A DNA stretch of 8,005 bases, taken from the NCBI GenBank assembly GCA_003343815.1, contig QAKL01000059.1, positions 1 through 8,005 of the forward strand, read 5' to 3'. The notes below the pieces were generated by a model, which saw only the letters and a list, made by a program, of their open reading frames with translations, did not search any database and was not told the DNA's origin. The position numbers and the translations under genes were made by a program. Of this stretch, positions 6,990-8,005 are shown in pieces (position 1 is the first letter of the stretch; each line of letters starts with the position of its first letter). The stretch comes from Clostridiales bacterium. GTDB taxonomy: Bacteria; Bacillota; Peptococcia; Peptococcales; Peptococcaceae.

Positions 6990-8005
6990 GTAAAGGAAAA
7001 GTATACTTAATCGGAGCAGGACCGGGCGATATAGGTCTTATTACGGTAAAAGGCTTGGAATGCCTCAAAAAAGCCGACGTCATCGTTTATGATCGTCTGG
7101 CTAATCCGCGCCTGCTTTCTTACAAACGTAACGACTGTGAGCTGATTTACGTCGGCAAATCTCCCGACCGCCATACCCTAACCCAGGACGAAATTAATCA
7201 AGTTTTGGTTGACGAGGGCTTAAAGGGCAAAAATGTCGTTCGCTTAAAGGGCGGCGATCCTTATGTCTTTGGTCGCGGAGGCGAAGAGGGCGAGGTATTG
7301 CGCGCCGCAGGCATTGAATTTGAAGTTGTGCCGGGCATTACTTCGGCGATTTCCGTGCCGTGCTATGCGGGAATTCCGGTCACGCACCGCGATTTCACCT
7401 CAACTTTTACCGTAATTACAGGACACGAGGATCCCACTAAGGAGGACAGCAGCATTAACTGGCCGCGCTTGGCGACGGATCCCGGGACGCTGATTTTCTT
7501 GATGGGCGTCGGCAATCTTTCCAAGATTGTCGGGCAGTTAACCAAATACGGCAAAGATCCGCAAACGCCGATTGCTTTAATTCGCTGGGGCACCAGACCG
7601 GAGCAACAGGTGGTTACGGGGACGTTAGCCAATATTATCGAAGAAGTTGCTAAGGCAAAACTGACCTCCCCTGCTATTATTATCGTAGGTAAAGTAGTTA
7701 CTTTGCGTGATACCTTGTCGTGGTTTGAGCAAAAGCCGCTTTTTGGCAAGCGTATCTTAGTCACCAGAGCCCGCGAGCAGGCCAGTGTTTTGAGCGAGAA
7801 ATTAGAAGCCTTGGGCGCGGAGGCATGGGAATATCCGACTATCGAGATCAAAGAGCCTGCGGACAGCACAGCTTTAGATCAGGCAATTGCCGAAGCAGGC
7901 ACCTACGACTGGATGATTTTCACCAGCGCAAATGGTGTTAATGCGTTTTTTAAACGCTTGAAAGCTTTAAAATTAGATATCCGCACGCTCGGTGCGGTAA
8001 AAATC
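6986..8005 (+). CDS. cobA: Uroporphyrinogen-III C-methyltransferase / uroporphyrinogen-III synthase fusion, 3'-truncated
   Basis: Open to the last base; 340 residues are visible without a stop. Residues 1 to about 248 are a complete SUMT (CobA) domain that methylates uroporphyrinogen III twice with S-adenosylmethionine to give precorrin-2: VYLIGAGPGDIGLITVKG at 6-23, VIVYDRLANPRLL at 32-44, VVRLKGGDPYVFGRGGEE at 84-101, VVPGITSAISVP at 114-125, AGIPVTHRDF at 128-137 and TLIFLMGVGNL at 168-178. After a short linker (WFEQKPLFGKR, 246-256) a HemD domain begins: ILVTRAREQASVLSEKLEALG at 257-277 and DWMIFTSANGVNAFF at 308-322. HemD closes hydroxymethylbilane to uroporphyrinogen III. Such CobA-HemD fusions are common in anaerobic Firmicutes; the full protein is usually about 500 residues, so roughly 160 are missing. 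AGGAG at 6973-6977 precedes the ATG, which overlaps the hemC stop by 4 nt. The fusion makes precorrin-2, the substrate of the upstream dehydrogenase. Confidence 0.95.
   Translation, partial: MSKGKVYLIGAGPGDIGLITVKGLECLKKADVIVYDRLANPRLLSYKRNDCELIYVGKSPDRHTLTQDEINQVLVDEGLKGKNVVRLKGGDPYVFGRGGEEGEVLRAAGIEFEVVPGITSAISVPCYAGIPVTHRDFTSTFTVITGHEDPTKEDSSINWPRLATDPGTLIFLMGVGNLSKIVGQLTKYGKDPQTPIALIRWGTRPEQQVVTGTLANIIEEVAKAKLTSPAIIIVGKVVTLRDTLSWFEQKPLFGKRILVTRAREQASVLSEKLEALGAEAWEYPTIEIKEPADSTALDQAIAEAGTYDWMIFTSANGVNAFFKRLKALKLDIRTLGAVKI

Noticed and set aside
7363..7869. Open reading frame of 168 codons on the - strand
   Set aside because: It lies wholly opposite the conserved CobA-HemD coding sequence, shows no recognisable domain and has a low-complexity Ser/Leu/Lys-rich composition typical of an antisense shadow.

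Overview
The window reads as a piece of chromosome from a bacterium of the Firmicutes, with moderate GC and a mix of AT-rich and GC-rich synonymous codons. Strong AGGAGG-type ribosome sites, a HepS/HepT-like pair of prenyl synthase genes, a separate precorrin-2 dehydrogenase and a CobA-HemD fusion fit an anaerobic Firmicute. My best guess is the Negativicutes (Acidaminococcaceae/Selenomonadales type), but this is inferred from gene content and protein style, not from a search. All genes lie on the + strand, and the window is packed with coding sequence. No mobile element, CRISPR array, tRNA or rRNA was seen.

Left block (1-2340): the 3' three-quarters of homoserine dehydrogenase (hom, cut by the window start) is followed after 22 nt by a complete aspartate kinase (lysC). 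Together they cover the first and third steps of the aspartate family pathway to threonine, methionine and lysine. Both carry C-terminal ACT domains for amino-acid feedback. lysC contains an in-frame internal GTG preceded by a strong Shine-Dalgarno sequence, placed where Bacillus lysC starts its separate beta (regulatory) subunit. The block ends in a hairpin with a perfect 14-bp stem, probably a terminator.

Spacer (2294-2450): 157 nt holding the terminator, an AT-rich stretch with a 12-bp palindrome, a weak promoter candidate and a strong ribosome site.

Right block (2451-8005, cut by the window end): six tightly packed genes. They are a divergent prenyl-synthase-like protein without the catalytic aspartates (HepS-like), a catalytic long-chain polyprenyl diphosphate synthase, precorrin-2 dehydrogenase, glutamyl-tRNA reductase (hemA), porphobilinogen deaminase (hemC) and a uroporphyrinogen-III methyltransferase/uroporphyrinogen-III synthase fusion (cobA-hemD, 3' end missing). 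Gaps run from 28 nt down to overlaps of 1, 4 and 25 nt, so this is probably one operon. It joins synthesis of the quinone side chain (or another polyprenyl chain) to the C5 tetrapyrrole route leading to siroheme, cobalamin and possibly haem. The steps not seen here (glutamate-semialdehyde aminotransferase and porphobilinogen synthase) may lie downstream.

I found no clearly undescribed system. The points most worth a second look are the degenerate HepS-like protein beside the active synthase, the internal lysC start, and the coupling of polyprenyl and tetrapyrrole genes in one transcript.
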